From contig JYPD01000011.1 in NCBI GenBank assembly GCA_001567305.1, positions 27,546 to 91,545 of the forward strand: a stretch of DNA of 64,000 bases, written 5' to 3'. A program made the position numbers and the translations under genes. Positions 17,161-26,760 of the stretch are shown one piece after another (position 1 is the stretch's first letter; each line of letters begins with the position of its first letter). Source of the DNA: a candidate division WS6 bacterium OLB21 (GTDB lineage: Bacteria; Patescibacteriota; Dojkabacteria; B142; OLB20). The notes beneath the pieces are model-generated. The model ran no database searches and had not been told where the DNA came from. It was given only the letters and a program-made list of their open reading frames with translations.

Positions 17161-17893
17161 CGGGTATGTAATTGCAGGAGAAAGATTAGGTAGCAAGATT
17201 GGCTATCCAACAATCAATTTTGACCCAGAAATAATCAGTCAAAGCACAAGACAAGGTGTTTGGGCAGCAAGTGTTGTTGTTGACGGAGATATTTACCTAG
17301 CCGCACTCTACTTTGGTCCCAAATATGTAGGTAATAAAAGTGAGCTGGTTTTAGAAATTAATATCTTAGAATATAGCGGTAGTATATATAAAAAGAGAGT
17401 CAGGGTAGAGTTGCTTAAATTTGTGCGCGAGCCGATAAAATATGACGATATATCACTACTTAGAGAGCAAATAGGTAAGGATATTAAGCATATCGAGTTA
17501 ATAACAGGATTGTTATCTAGAGAGAATATATATGCGGTCGTCGGAGTTTCTTTAGATACTGCAAAGTATGGTTATCGGGTATATAAGAGTATGTCAGATG
17601 CAGGCATAAATGTATCTGCAGTAAACCCAAAGTATAGTCAAGAACAAGGAATTAAATTTTACAATTCGGTAGCCGACCTTAATGATAATGCCGAGGTAAT
17701 CGTTTTCGTAGTTCCACCTGCTGTTGCAGAGAACATTATTCATGATAATATCGAAGTTTTACGAAACAAACTTGTCTGGTTTCAGCCAGGATCAGAATCC
17801 GAAAATGCCTCTAAACTATGCGAAGTCAACCATATTGATTATGTACTAAACAAATGCGTGGTGGTAGACGGATTGAGCCTGCAGTTAAGGTAG
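17138..17893 (+). CDS. Riboflavin kinase domain fused to a CoA-binding domain
   Basis: Residues ~1-125 are a riboflavin kinase: SGYVIAGERLGSKIGYPTIN holds the glycine-rich region and PTxN motif, LEINIL has the expected catalytic Glu, and REQIGKDI closes the domain. There is no N-terminal FAD synthetase domain, so only riboflavin to FMN is predicted. Residues ~128-251 match the CoA-binding fold of YccU-type proteins (YAVVGVSLDTAKYGYRVYKS, NPKY, VVFVVPP, WFQPGSES). This fusion is not one I know from standard bacteria. It could link flavin synthesis to CoA or acyl status. It overlaps the transporter gene by 23 bases, hinting that the transporter may handle riboflavin or a related metabolite (inference). 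Confidence 0.8.
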   Translation: MNLKRAFSGYVIAGERLGSKIGYPTINFDPEIISQSTRQGVWAASVVVDGDIYLAALYFGPKYVGNKSELVLEINILEYSGSIYKKRVRVELLKFVREPIKYDDISLLREQIGKDIKHIELITGLLSRENIYAVVGVSLDTAKYGYRVYKSMSDAGINVSAVNPKYSQEQGIKFYNSVADLNDNAEVIVFVVPPAVAENIIHDNIEVLRNKLVWFQPGSESENASKLCEVNHIDYVLNKCVVVDGLSLQLR

Positions 17894-17985
17894 GTTCGAG
17901 TTGATAATCAATTATGATTGAAATTGGTCTAGACTAACTGGATTGTCTGTATAGTCTTGTTGTATTGACTCTTCAATATCTAACC

Positions 17986-18204
17986 TTAAGGTTCTCGGTT
18001 AACAACACTAACATTACCTAGTAGTGGTTTTTCTATTCTTGGAGCTGCGGATCGATGATTTTCGTATAGACCATGAGTGCTGTTTAATCCTAAGACATCA
18101 ACAACCTTAGCTCTGAGTGTATCTAACAGTGTATCGTTTACAGGTCCATTATTGCCTTCAACAAATAAAGGATTATCAAGCGTACATTGTAAGTTATTAA
18201 TCAT
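17986..18204 (-). CDS. Small hypothetical protein
   Basis: A 72-residue frame beginning at an ATG, in a ~400-base gap between two plus-strand genes. It has no membrane helix, cysteine motif or family signature that I recognise. The codons look similar to neighbouring genes, but the length is within what chance allows. The rest of the gap (17894-17985 and 18205-18298) shows nothing clear beyond AT-rich promoter-like sequence. Confidence 0.35.
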   Translation of the reverse strand: MINNLQCTLDNPLFVEGNNGPVNDTLLDTLRAKVVDVLGLNSTHGLYENHRSAAPRIEKPLLGNVSVVNREP

Positions 18205-18298
18205 AACTTTATGTTAAGAATAATTGTTATCTAATTATAATAGATAATGCATTTTTTTTACAAATATGGTAGAATCTTACGATAAATAATAGATATAT

Positions 18299-19579
18299 AT
18301 GGACGAGTTCGACAGAAGAAACAATAGCGAAGCACCAGATCGATTCAGGATAAGTGAAAAATATTCAGATGAAGAGATCTCATATCTTTCCATAGGAAAT
18401 CCCGGAACTTTTCGATTTGTTCTATCTGGGCTTAGTGATCCATCTCAACTTAGAGTCCAACTAACCTTCGTAGATCCAAGATTTAGAGATAGAATGGGAC
18501 CACTAGGTTACATTGGTTCTGTAATAGCAACAGAAACACAAGAAGTTGTAAATCCAAGAATCTTTCAAGAGCTTTTCAAATCAAGGGGTGTTCCACCAAT
18601 AACCTTTAAAGGAACATATTCAGAGGTGCAGTCAATTCAGGGATTAATTACAGATGCAAATCAGGCCGGTTATGATGGCAATCGGGGAAGCGTATTCGCC
18701 TATACCGCAGATGGAGATGCACAAGATTATCAAGTTGCCGCAATGGCTCGATTACTATTTAGGTCAGTAATTGGAGTTGCCAATAACTATCAAACACATA
18801 TTCTAACTGCCTTTAATCGATCTTATGCATTGGCTAGACGGAGAAGAGAACATTATCGACTATTAGAAAATCAAACTGATACATTCGCTGCCTTGCCAGA
18901 AGAGGTATTGCAATCAATCTTCGCTGGTCCAATGATTGTTATGTTGAAGCGGGCCGAAGCTAAGGCAGATGTTAATCAAGCCCCTGCTGATAATAGAATT
19001 CAACCAATATTTAATCTGCATCTAGATGATTATTTCCAATTTTATTCCGAAGGCTACGAAGAAAGAAGACAAATCAATCAAAAAACATCGTTAGCAGATA
19101 TTTTAAATGTAGCAATTAGTCAAGAGTTGGCCGTAGCTGGTGAAAGATACCTTCAATACACTACAACTGCAAATCGTTTATTGGAAGGCAGCGGTCCTTT
19201 AACAGAATGGGCTCGTTCTTTCCACGGCATAAGATTTGAAAAGGATATGCCTTTAGTAGTTATAGATCCTAGAGACCCGATTCTACTTACTTCGTTAATG
19301 GTTGCCTTGAAAAGAAAAGTAGATAGTGGAGATCCAATATATAGTCACCTTAGATCACCAGGTAGTATTTGGAGGGCTGTAGCAAACATAAGAAGCGAAA
19401 TAATTTACTTACTTAACTCAGTATTATCGTTGAGCGGATCAAATACTATACCCATGCTCGATGACCATGGTCTAATGCCAGGTGAGTTAGAGCACTTAGT
19501 CCATACTCAAAGTCTGACGGACGCAACTGATACTGAGCAATTACTTCTTCAGGAATACAATAGTCAATATGGAAAATGA
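18299..19579 (+). CDS. Unknown 426-residue soluble protein, first of a pair
   Basis: I do not recognise a family. The protein has no signal peptide or membrane helix. The first ~100 residues look beta-rich (FRFVLSGLSDPSQLRVQLTF), followed by a mainly helical region with charged helices (RRRREHYRLLENQ). It has Arg, Glu and Gln in high number and no obvious nucleotide-binding or metal motif. The last 11 bases overlap the next gene, another unknown of similar composition, so the two are translated together and probably act together. Confidence 0.7.
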   Translation: MDEFDRRNNSEAPDRFRISEKYSDEEISYLSIGNPGTFRFVLSGLSDPSQLRVQLTFVDPRFRDRMGPLGYIGSVIATETQEVVNPRIFQELFKSRGVPPITFKGTYSEVQSIQGLITDANQAGYDGNRGSVFAYTADGDAQDYQVAAMARLLFRSVIGVANNYQTHILTAFNRSYALARRRREHYRLLENQTDTFAALPEEVLQSIFAGPMIVMLKRAEAKADVNQAPADNRIQPIFNLHLDDYFQFYSEGYEERRQINQKTSLADILNVAISQELAVAGERYLQYTTTANRLLEGSGPLTEWARSFHGIRFEKDMPLVVIDPRDPILLTSLMVALKRKVDSGDPIYSHLRSPGSIWRAVANIRSEIIYLLNSVLSLSGSNTIPMLDDHGLMPGELEHLVHTQSLTDATDTEQLLLQEYNSQYGK

Positions 19580-21041
19580 ACCAAGACAACAGTATATCGA
19601 TAAGCAACCTGAAGGCATGTATAGAGGAATCATAGCCAGATCTTCGAGTTTTGAAGAAGTAAAAAGAGTAATAACAGAACAGCCAAGATTTGCTAGAAGG
19701 GAGCAGGTTTCCGATGTGCAGTTAGTAGAGCGTTGGGGTGTAAGCACTAGCAGCTTAGCTCAATTCTTTGCCGAAAGAGATTATCGCGACAATAGATCAG
19801 AATTAACTGGAGTTCTTGATGGAGGACTTGAGATTATATTCGAGACCAGAAGTTCGGTTATTGATCCTAGAGAGAATAATGCATTAGTTACTTTGCAGCT
19901 AACACAAGGAGATCGGACATATTCAGTTAGTGTCAATACAGCAGAAAAGCCTTATAGAGATATTGAATTTTCGCAGGTAGTGGCTCAAGCACTACAAGAC
20001 AGAGTCAGTCAAAGATTCAAAGTTTCTGAAGGTCGTGTCGAAGAAAGACAGGCTGAAGGGTTTGTTCCTCAGGATTTTGGTGGAATACTCGGAAATATCT
20101 CTTTACCTAGCAGAGTTGAATACTATGAGAGAGATAACCCGATAGATCATAGTAACCAAGAAAAAAAGAGGCAAGCATTTTACGATTTGTTCATGTTGGC
20201 TTTTACCAAATTAACAATTGAATTGTACAAAGGTTTAAAACCTTCAAGGGAGGATATCATACTTCACTATCTCAGGTATTTCGATAAAATGACAGTCAGA
20301 AATATTCTGGCAACAATTGGTTTTAATGCACTAGGGGCTGCAATTATGGGAGAGTTTCCAGCTGCCCGAAAGAATTTTCTAGGCAGTCTTAAAAGTCGAA
20401 GCGAAGAATACGAGCAAACAGAATCAATAGAGGAAGATTACCGCTTAGATTTACCATTATTTGTAGATGAATCTTATATAGAAGATGAGGATAACTCTGT
20501 TGACGAAGGTGCTTTCCAGTTAACTTCAGATAGTGTAGTAAGAAAAGAACCTGAGGTTGGTTTCCCTGATTTTGCTAGAACAAGATTAGAGAGAATGAAT
20601 ATTGAAACCTTGAATATCATCAGAGAAACAGAGATGCTGCAAGACATTGCACTACTTAATATGGAAGGAATTCAAGAATGGAGTATTAATCTTCATCGAC
20701 AGTTATATGGTTCAGTTGATGCCTTGCGAGAACTTAATCCGGACGATTTGATTGTCAGACTATGTCTCTTCAAACTACTATCTGAACAGAATAGAATTCA
20801 TATATTTAAAGATGCTATTGCTGCTTTAGCAATATTTATCAATAGTAGTGCATTTCGAGGAGAGAAAACACCTTATAGGAATACTATAGAGCATAAGACC
20901 ATAGTCTCTGGAAGCGCTGATTATCCAGACGGACACGATATCTTAACTAATCTGGATATTAAGATTGGTGTTTCAGATCAACAGCGTCAGGAGTTGATAA
21001 ATTTCCTTATCGAATTAACTAATAAATACCAGCAATCTTAA
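19569..21041 (+). CDS. Unknown 490-residue soluble protein, second of a pair
   Basis: I do not recognise a family. The first ~180 residues are mixed alpha/beta (GVLDGGLEIIFETRSSV, ALVTLQLTQGDRTYSV). A long helical region follows with one moderately hydrophobic helix (ILATIGFNALGAAIMG), then an acidic stretch (SYIEDEDNSVDEG) and a helical C-terminus. It starts inside the end of the preceding gene. The 3' end overlaps the convergent Gre-like gene by 23 bases. A complex of the two paired products is a reasonable inference; the function is open. Confidence 0.7.
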   Translation: MENEPRQQYIDKQPEGMYRGIIARSSSFEEVKRVITEQPRFARREQVSDVQLVERWGVSTSSLAQFFAERDYRDNRSELTGVLDGGLEIIFETRSSVIDPRENNALVTLQLTQGDRTYSVSVNTAEKPYRDIEFSQVVAQALQDRVSQRFKVSEGRVEERQAEGFVPQDFGGILGNISLPSRVEYYERDNPIDHSNQEKKRQAFYDLFMLAFTKLTIELYKGLKPSREDIILHYLRYFDKMTVRNILATIGFNALGAAIMGEFPAARKNFLGSLKSRSEEYEQTESIEEDYRLDLPLFVDESYIEDEDNSVDEGAFQLTSDSVVRKEPEVGFPDFARTRLERMNIETLNIIRETEMLQDIALLNMEGIQEWSINLHRQLYGSVDALRELNPDDLIVRLCLFKLLSEQNRIHIFKDAIAALAIFINSSAFRGEKTPYRNTIEHKTIVSGSADYPDGHDILTNLDIKIGVSDQQRQELINFLIELTNKYQQS

Positions 21042-21393
21042 AGGTTGAGTTGTGCATAAGAACTGTATCCCCAAGCTGCTTGCCAAGTAGTTCTGCGTAA
21101 TTGGTTGCGTCTACCCAGATTGTTGCCCCGATTTTAGTGGAAACAAGCTTTACCTGAGAGCCTGCCTGAACTATTGCTCGTTTAACAAGCGATCTCTTAC
21201 TAAATTTTTTGAGATGTGTTTTGTAGGTAGATATATTATTGTTGTGCAAAGAAGCCTGTGAAAGAAGTTTTAAGAATATTGGATTTGAAAATGATGGGTT
21301 AGCTTTTTTTAATTTTGATTCGATAGTGTTGAGTTTTGTTTGTTCGTTTTTTATGAGGTTAATCAAAGTAGATCTGACCTTATATGCATTCAT
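21019..21393 (-). CDS. GreA/GreB-like transcription factor, short form
   Basis: From ATG 21393 the protein has ~124 residues: an N-terminal pair of helices likely to form a coiled coil, and a C-terminal domain resembling the FKBP-like domain of Gre factors (AGSQVKLVS, then LLGKQLGDTVLM and FKIAGIY). Gre factors enter the RNA polymerase secondary channel and promote cleavage of backtracked RNA. The acidic tip residues of true GreA are not evident, so it may instead be a Gre-like regulator. An upstream in-frame ATG at 21483 would add a hydrophobic stretch and seems less likely. Confidence 0.55.
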   Translation of the reverse strand: MNAYKVRSTLINLIKNEQTKLNTIESKLKKANPSFSNPIFLKLLSQASLHNNNISTYKTHLKKFSKRSLVKRAIVQAGSQVKLVSTKIGATIWVDATNYAELLGKQLGDTVLMHNSTFKIAGIY

Positions 21394-21548
21394 CGGGCAT
21401 TGTTTAATAACTAATTCACCAATTAAAACGATCAAACAAAAAATCCTTACCCGAAATAAAACCAAAATTTGAGATTTGCGCATTTTAACTCAGCTTTACC
21501 CTACTCAGATTGTGGCGTATAATTGTTTTGCTGAATTACAATAATACT

Positions 21549-21953
21549 ATGTTGCTTCTATATACAGACGGAGGATCAAGAGGAAACCCAGGACCAGCAG
21601 CAATTGGTGCCGTACTTTACTCAGAAACCCAACAATTACTAGATTTCGCTGCCGAGTATAAAGGTGTGCTTACCAACAACCAGGCAGAGTATCTTGGTTT
21701 GTTGGCAGGATTAGATTTGGCAAAGAAGCATGCTAACGAAAGTTTAACGGTATATATGGACAGTGAGCTTGTTGTCAAACAAATGAAAGGTGAATATAAG
21801 GTTAAGCATCCAGATATTATTCCTCTTAAAGCAAAAGTCGATAGTATTCTGGTCAACTTTTCACAAGTTAATTTCGTTCATATCGAGAGAGCAAAGAATA
21901 AATTTGCAGATAAACTTGTCAATATTGCTTTAGATTCTGCTGCCAATGCGTAA
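21549..21953 (+). CDS. rnhA: Ribonuclease HI-type protein
   Basis: A short RNase H fold protein of 134 residues starting at ATG 21549. Active-site landmarks are LYTDGGSRGNPGPAA (first Asp), NNQAEYLGLLAGL (Glu), VYMDSELVVKQMKGEY (Asp) and NKFADKLVN (last Asp). It removes RNA from RNA-DNA hybrids, or is the archaeal/YpdQ-like short variant. The next gene's ATG lies within its last codons (8-base overlap). Confidence 0.85.
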   Translation: MLLLYTDGGSRGNPGPAAIGAVLYSETQQLLDFAAEYKGVLTNNQAEYLGLLAGLDLAKKHANESLTVYMDSELVVKQMKGEYKVKHPDIIPLKAKVDSILVNFSQVNFVHIERAKNKFADKLVNIALDSAANA

Positions 21954-23449
21954 ACTCAATGTAGGTACATATTCAACAAAGGTTCAAAAGCTTCAGTCTG
22001 AAAAGGCTATTCCATCAAAAAAAAGAACCAAGCAGGGCAAATAGAAAAGCCAGAAAAGGATTTCCTATTAAAAGATTGGTTTCAGTACTTGTAGTTCTGC
22101 TCATCGCCGGTGGAGCAGTTTTTGGATATATGCGTTTACAGGCACTAAATTCACGGGTAGAAAAGTTTGATGAACAAGGCAATAAGCTAGAATGTACTAA
22201 CATTCTCAATCCTGAATGTTGGACAACTGCCTTTAGACCTCAGCTTAAACAGACTAACGGATTTACTAATGGGCTTGTTTTAGGGATGGATAGCAGAACC
22301 GGCAAAGGAGATTCTCTAAAAAATACCGACACCATAATGTTTTTCTCGTTTAACCACGAGACGCAAAAGACAATGCTGGTTTCAATTCCGAGAGACTTTT
22401 ATATCCCAGTATATGCTGCAAAGATTAATGCTATTTATGCATTCACCGGCAATAGAAATCCCGATGATCCTTTCTTTTACATTAAAGAAACAGTCTCACA
22501 AATACTAGGTCAACCAATTCATTATTTTGCTACTGTAAGATTTGAAGGAGTAGTTGATGCCATTGATAAGATCGGAGGAATTGAGGTTTGTGTTGATGAT
22601 ACGCTTACGGCTCAGTATCCAAACGATAATGCCAAACCTAGCGACGCACAGCAATGGTTCTTTATTGAGTTTCCAGAAGGATGTCAGCAGATGGATGGAG
22701 AGAAGGCTCTTGTCTGGTCTAGGTTCCGTTATGTTGCTAAAGGTCCAAGTTCTTATGCTAGCGACTTTTCTCGAGCCAGAAGACAACAACAGGTAACCGA
22801 AGCAGTTAAGGATAAGTTACTTGCAGAAGACATTAGTGTTGCAGAAAGGGCAGAAAGATACTGGTCCTTGATGCAGACATTTAATGAATCAGTAGATTTT
22901 TATGGCGTTTCATTCGAAGATATTCTTGCTGGCTTGGCATTTATTGAAACTGCCGACAGAAGTCCGATAAATGTGGTACTCGATCCGGCTTTAGGAGGTA
23001 TAAATAAACTGATCTACGCAACGAGTCATCCCAATGCTGGGTATATTATTCAGGCAAGAGATTCCAGTTTCAAGACGATTCAATCTTTTATTGGCAGAAT
23101 CTGGGATAATGCAGATTTCTATAAAGAGCAGCCAAAGATAGTTGTTTTGAATCTATCTGAAGAAAAGATATTAGCCAAAGATCATCCTGCCGTAGCCTTG
23201 AAAGATAAAATTGAGTTTTATGAACAGTTCCAGTATTTCAACGAAGACACAACCGAAGCGTTCACAGGAATTAAAGTATTTGATTTCACTGCTGGAAAAG
23301 TCAATGGCAGCCTGAACTACATACTCGATTATTTTGGACTTGAAGAAGCTGAAGAGTTTCCAGAATTATATGACCTTAAACGCAAAAATAACGAGGATAT
23401 TCTTATTGTGGTTGGCCCTGAGAAGTTGGAAGTTACGGCAACTCCTTAA
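21946..23449 (+). CDS. LytR-CpsA-Psr (LCP) family wall-polymer ligase (frameshifted near start)
   Basis: ATG 21946 overlaps the RNase H stop and encodes a basic cytoplasmic tail (MRKLNVGTYSTKVQKLQSEK) that runs into an A8 run at 22017-22024. With one A fewer it joins the main frame through ANRKARKGFPIKRLVSVLVV, the membrane helix. The LCP domain follows: LGMDSRTGKGD, KNTDTIMF, SIPRDFYIP, IDKIGGIEV, ALVWSRFRY and SRARRQQQV. The C-terminal ~100 residues resemble a LytR_C domain. LCP enzymes attach lipid-linked glycopolymers to peptidoglycan, supporting a monoderm-type wall. The usual Arg before DT is Asn here. Confidence 0.85.
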
Positions 23450-24250
23450 TCACTCACCTTTTTGTCTAGAGAATCTACTAATTCCGTATAGTATTGCTAT
23501 TGAACCCGCGGCAATTAGTGCTGATTCAAGAGCCAGTCGATGTCCGTTTTTCAGATTAATATTGTGGTATTCAATTTTGGTAGAAGGGTAATCGCTGGCT
23601 ACAACTTGGACTGTGGGCAACATGTCGTGTCGCTCATCTAGTATCAGGACGGGTTGCTCTGTTGCAAAGATGTGAGAAAGCACTCTTTGCAGTCCATCAA
23701 ACTGTATGTCAATCTCCTTCCCACCAATGCGTCTTAGTATAGGCGATATTGCTTTCATGGCAACCATCTCGTATGGTTTCTTGCCGGCACCGGTAAAGAT
23801 AACCCTTGACTTTGGTTCACCAGAAATATATTCATCAATATCGCCTTTATGATGCATACCCACTATTTGTGCAGTTGCACCTTTTTGAGATATTGTATTA
23901 CTTAGAAGTGCCAACCAATCGGTAAATGTTCGTAATTCAGAAGGCCTTGTGGTGATTATGTTTATCGAGTTCAAAGGGTTAGTAGCAAGGCTCTTTAGAA
24001 ATTCTAGACGAGAAGGATTTAAGGCTAATCGTGCTAATTGAGTTGGGCGCATGTCGTTGAACACTCCATCCAGGTCAAATACCAGCTGCGGGTTCTCTAA
24101 GGATAGGGAACGACCAACAACAGAAGTAATTGCACTTTGAAAGTTTGGGTGTTCAAAGACACTTAGATTTTTTGGTAGCTCTATTAATCTGTGAGTTTCT
24201 TGACTCAAAGCACAATAACTAAAGAAACGAATTATAGCAAACAACTCCAA
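23450..24250 (-). CDS. HAD-like phosphatase with C-terminal membrane helix
   Basis: HAD-type motifs occur in order: VFDLDGVFND (motif I, nucleophile Asp), NIITTRP (motif II Thr), GKKPYEMV (motif III Lys) and LILDERHDM (motif IV acid). The C-terminus has one membrane helix, ALESALIAAGSIAILYG, and a basic tail, so the enzyme is tail-anchored with the catalytic domain in the cytoplasm. The substrate is unknown. The stop directly abuts that of the convergent LCP gene. The start is a TTG at 24250; an internal start is possible because the first ~50 residues lie outside the HAD fold. Confidence 0.6.
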   Translation of the reverse strand: MELFAIIRFFSYCALSQETHRLIELPKNLSVFEHPNFQSAITSVVGRSLSLENPQLVFDLDGVFNDMRPTQLARLALNPSRLEFLKSLATNPLNSINIITTRPSELRTFTDWLALLSNTISQKGATAQIVGMHHKGDIDEYISGEPKSRVIFTGAGKKPYEMVAMKAISPILRRIGGKEIDIQFDGLQRVLSHIFATEQPVLILDERHDMLPTVQVVASDYPSTKIEYHNINLKNGHRLALESALIAAGSIAILYGISRFSRQKGE

Positions 24251-24272
24251 TGGCGCATAGGCGCAATAGTGA

Positions 24273-24278
24273 TATAAT
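24273..24278 (+). promoter_or_regulatory. Perfect -10 element almost abutting a start codon
   Basis: TATAAT at 24273-24278 lies 9 bases before ATG 24288, so transcription would begin within a few bases of the start codon and give a leaderless or near-leaderless mRNA. No clear -35 is seen. Confidence 0.4.
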
Positions 24279-24287
24279 AGGTATATT

Positions 24288-24811
24288 ATGTTGGAGTCTG
24301 ATTCAAATATACCAAATCCGCTATTTGCCGAAATGTGCCAGATAAAAGGTGATGTCCTCCGAGCTCTAGGTCCTTTAAAGTATCCATTGATTACAGCTGT
24401 GCCATCTTATCTTGAAGGGAAAGAAATGTTTGCACGGGCGCTTGAGAATGCTTTTCGAATTACTAGGCAGCTAGCTGCAGGTAATCCACCAACTCATCTG
24501 CCAAAATGCACATTCCAGCAGTTCTTCATTTTTTTGAAGATCGTCAAGGTGACCTAGTTCTAGCGAAGCTTGTAAAGACTCATAATGGCAACATGGGGGA
24601 TTATGCCATTGGAGCTGATGGTCAGAGATTACCAGCTTGGCTGTCGTGGCAAATGCATGGCCAGCCATGTGAGCAACAAAGCCTTAAATTAGGAGGCGAC
24701 CCATATCCTTTACTATATAATTCCGATCTTCTAAGAATTTGCCTTGACTCTGGATTGCCGTATCCGACATTAAGCTCAAGGCGCAGAGAATACTGGCAAC
24801 TTGTCGACTAG
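24288..24811 (+). CDS. Unknown protein (frameshifted)
   Basis: ATG 24288 opens an 89-residue frame (MLESDSNIPNPLFAEMC) that ends soon after a T7 run at 24529-24535. The downstream frame continues with EDRQGDLVLAKLVKTHNGNM and ends RRREYWQLVD. Adding one T, or one A in the A4 at 24503-24506, gives a single protein of ~174 residues. No family is recognised. It is soluble with several Cys and Trp residues and no membrane helix. Confidence 0.55.
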
Positions 24812-24858
24812 GCCTTGACGGTGTATATTGCAGTTATCTTATTGTTACATCTCTACAA

Positions 24859-25646
24859 ATGACTAAACCAGTTATTGTTGTTTTGGTGGTGGGTCTTGTT
24901 GTGCTTTGTTGCTGTGTTGTATCAGTGCTTCTTCTTGCTGTGGGTGGTGTCAGTGTATATCTTCCGTTTTCTTCGTCAGATAGTATCACTTACTTAGATA
25001 CAAAAAACTGATAAAGTAACAATCTCACAGGCATATGTCTCAAGTCTAGTTACCGGAGAGAGCAGTAATAATGACTACAATAACGATGTTGTTCATTATT
25101 ATCATAAGGTAGCTCTTAATCTTATGACCGTTGACGAGATCGACGAGGTTAAAGTTTATCAAATAGAATTGCAACGAAATTCAAATCAGGGTGAAGTGAA
25201 GATTATTCATCCAAAGCATACGCCGCAATTTGAAAGTACAAATCACTATTTCGGACCTTATGGCGAAGATCCTGCCTTTACCGAAGTTAATAACGACGGT
25301 GACAGGTTTACACTTAAAAGTGTAGATAAAGACTTTATGAGTCTATATTATGACGAGGTCGGAACAAACATGGCCTTAATTAACTTTTCAATCTTTGTTC
25401 ACGATTTTTGCAGATTCGACTATGAAAAGATTTTTAATGAAACAGGAATTATTGATGGCCTGAGGTACCTTGAGTATTGTGATGCTATGGCAAGCGAGTT
25501 AAACGAAGAGCTTGATTTTGTAGTAGAGGTAAAATTCAAGGATGGATCGATTGCTGTAAAAAAATTTCTCATTTGACATAGATGGAGATGCATTACTTGC
25601 TGGATATGCAAGTGTTTCGTCCGAATTAATTGGAACTCAATTCTAG
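24859..25646 (+). CDS. Single-pass membrane-anchored protein of unknown function (two frameshifts)
   Basis: ATG 24859 encodes a strongly hydrophobic N-terminal helix with a Cys cluster (VVGLVVLCCCVVSVLLLA). The frame then breaks in A6 at 25002-25007; with five As it continues KTDKVTISQAYVSSLVTGES into the main 150-residue frame starting near 25124. A second break in A7 at 25558-25564 hides a C-terminus that otherwise reads FSFDIDGDALLAGYASVSSE and ends at 25646. The result is ~262 residues with an extracytoplasmic, acidic, beta-rich domain. No family is recognised. The stop is 7 bases before the next gene. Confidence 0.55.
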
Positions 25647-25653
25647 GATCAAT

Positions 25654-26173
25654 ATGCATATAACTTTATTGATGGCGCAGAGCGCTAACGGATTAATTTG
25701 CGATAAAAACGGAAAAGAAGATTTCTTGTCTAAAGAGAACTGGCAGATCTTTGTTGATAAAGCCAAAGAGATTGGTTGTTTAATCTGGGGAAGAACAACA
25801 TATGAAGCTGTCAGTTCATGGGGATCGGGTTATCTTAAGCAATTGATCGGAGTTCGCAAAATTATTTTGTCCAGATCGAAAAAACTTTTCTTGCCCATGG
25901 GATTTGAACAGGCTATGTCGGTTTCAGAGGCGGTTTATAATCTTTGAAAGCGCCGGAATAGACAAGGCACTTGTTTCGGGTGGCTCACAGACAAATTCGG
26001 CATTTACTCAGGCAGGACTGGTTGATGAGCTTATTCTGCTTGTTAATCCGGTATTAATCGGAGAGGGAAAAGGTATATTCTCTGGACTCGACTTTGAAAT
26101 CGGACTAAAGTTGGAGAAAATAACTACCGAAAAAAACGAAATAATTAAAATGGTTTATAAAGTGTTAAATTAG
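25654..26173 (+). CDS. RibD C-terminal/dihydrofolate-reductase-like protein (frameshifted)
   Basis: Start ATG 25654 (MHITLLMAQSANGLIC). The protein shows the RibD_C fold: WGRTTYEAV, KIILSRSKK, then SGGSQTNSAF, DELILLVNPVLIGEG. The frame breaks at CTTTGAA (T3, 25943-25945); with two Ts it reads YNLESAGIDKALVSGG. The whole protein is ~173 residues. Such stand-alone RibD_C/DHFR-like proteins use NADPH to reduce pteridine or pyrimidine substrates; whether this one makes tetrahydrofolate or a riboflavin intermediate cannot be told. Its stop overlaps the convergent rhodanese stop by 4 bases. Confidence 0.8.
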
Positions 26174-26580
26174 CAGTTGGTGCATGCCGGAAGTTTTGCC
26201 GAGATCCAACTTTGTATTCCCCCATTTAATTCGACGACATTAGTAAATCCCATTTCTTGCATAATCTTTAGAGCACCACCGCTTCTGTTTCCAGAATTAC
26301 AATAAAGTTTATAAGCCTGATTGCGATCAAGTTTTTCTAGCTGGTTTTTAAAGTCAGCTCGGTAGTAGTCGATATTAACTGCCCCTGCAATTCTGCCAGT
26401 ATTATATTCTTGAGGCGTCCTAATATCCAGAATCACCGCACCTTCCTCTTGTACTTCAGAACTAAATTCGGATGCTGACACAGAGGTGATACCGGTTTTG
26501 TTATTTGAAGATTCATTGGCCATGATAATTGCTATAAGAAGAAAGAAAACAGTTAGGGCAAGAATAATTGGTTTTTTCAT
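26170..26580 (-). CDS. Membrane-anchored rhodanese-domain protein
   Basis: From ATG 26580 (MKKPIILALTVFFLLIAI) there is a signal or anchor helix, then a ~95-residue rhodanese domain: VILDIRTPQEYNTGRI and the active-site loop LYCNSGNRSGGA with the catalytic Cys, ending VVELNGGIQSW. It would act outside the cytoplasmic membrane in sulfur transfer or thiol redox. Two Cys at the extreme C-terminus (ACTNC) could form a metal or disulfide site. An upstream in-frame start at 26661 is possible but adds a second hydrophobic run. Confidence 0.85.
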   Translation of the reverse strand: MKKPIILALTVFFLLIAIIMANESSNNKTGITSVSASEFSSEVQEEGAVILDIRTPQEYNTGRIAGAVNIDYYRADFKNQLEKLDRNQAYKLYCNSGNRSGGALKIMQEMGFTNVVELNGGIQSWISAKLPACTNC

Positions 26581-26760
26581 CAGTAAAGAAATTAGAAAGA
26601 TAAATACAGAATAGCACAAACTTCTATAAATTATAGAGGGACATTTTAATATATAAAACATATGGAGAAACTAGACAAAGAGGTGCAAATGTTATATAAT
26701 TCATATATAGTTAAGATGCTAGAATGTATATAGTATGTCCATTGCCCGATAAAAGCCTGG

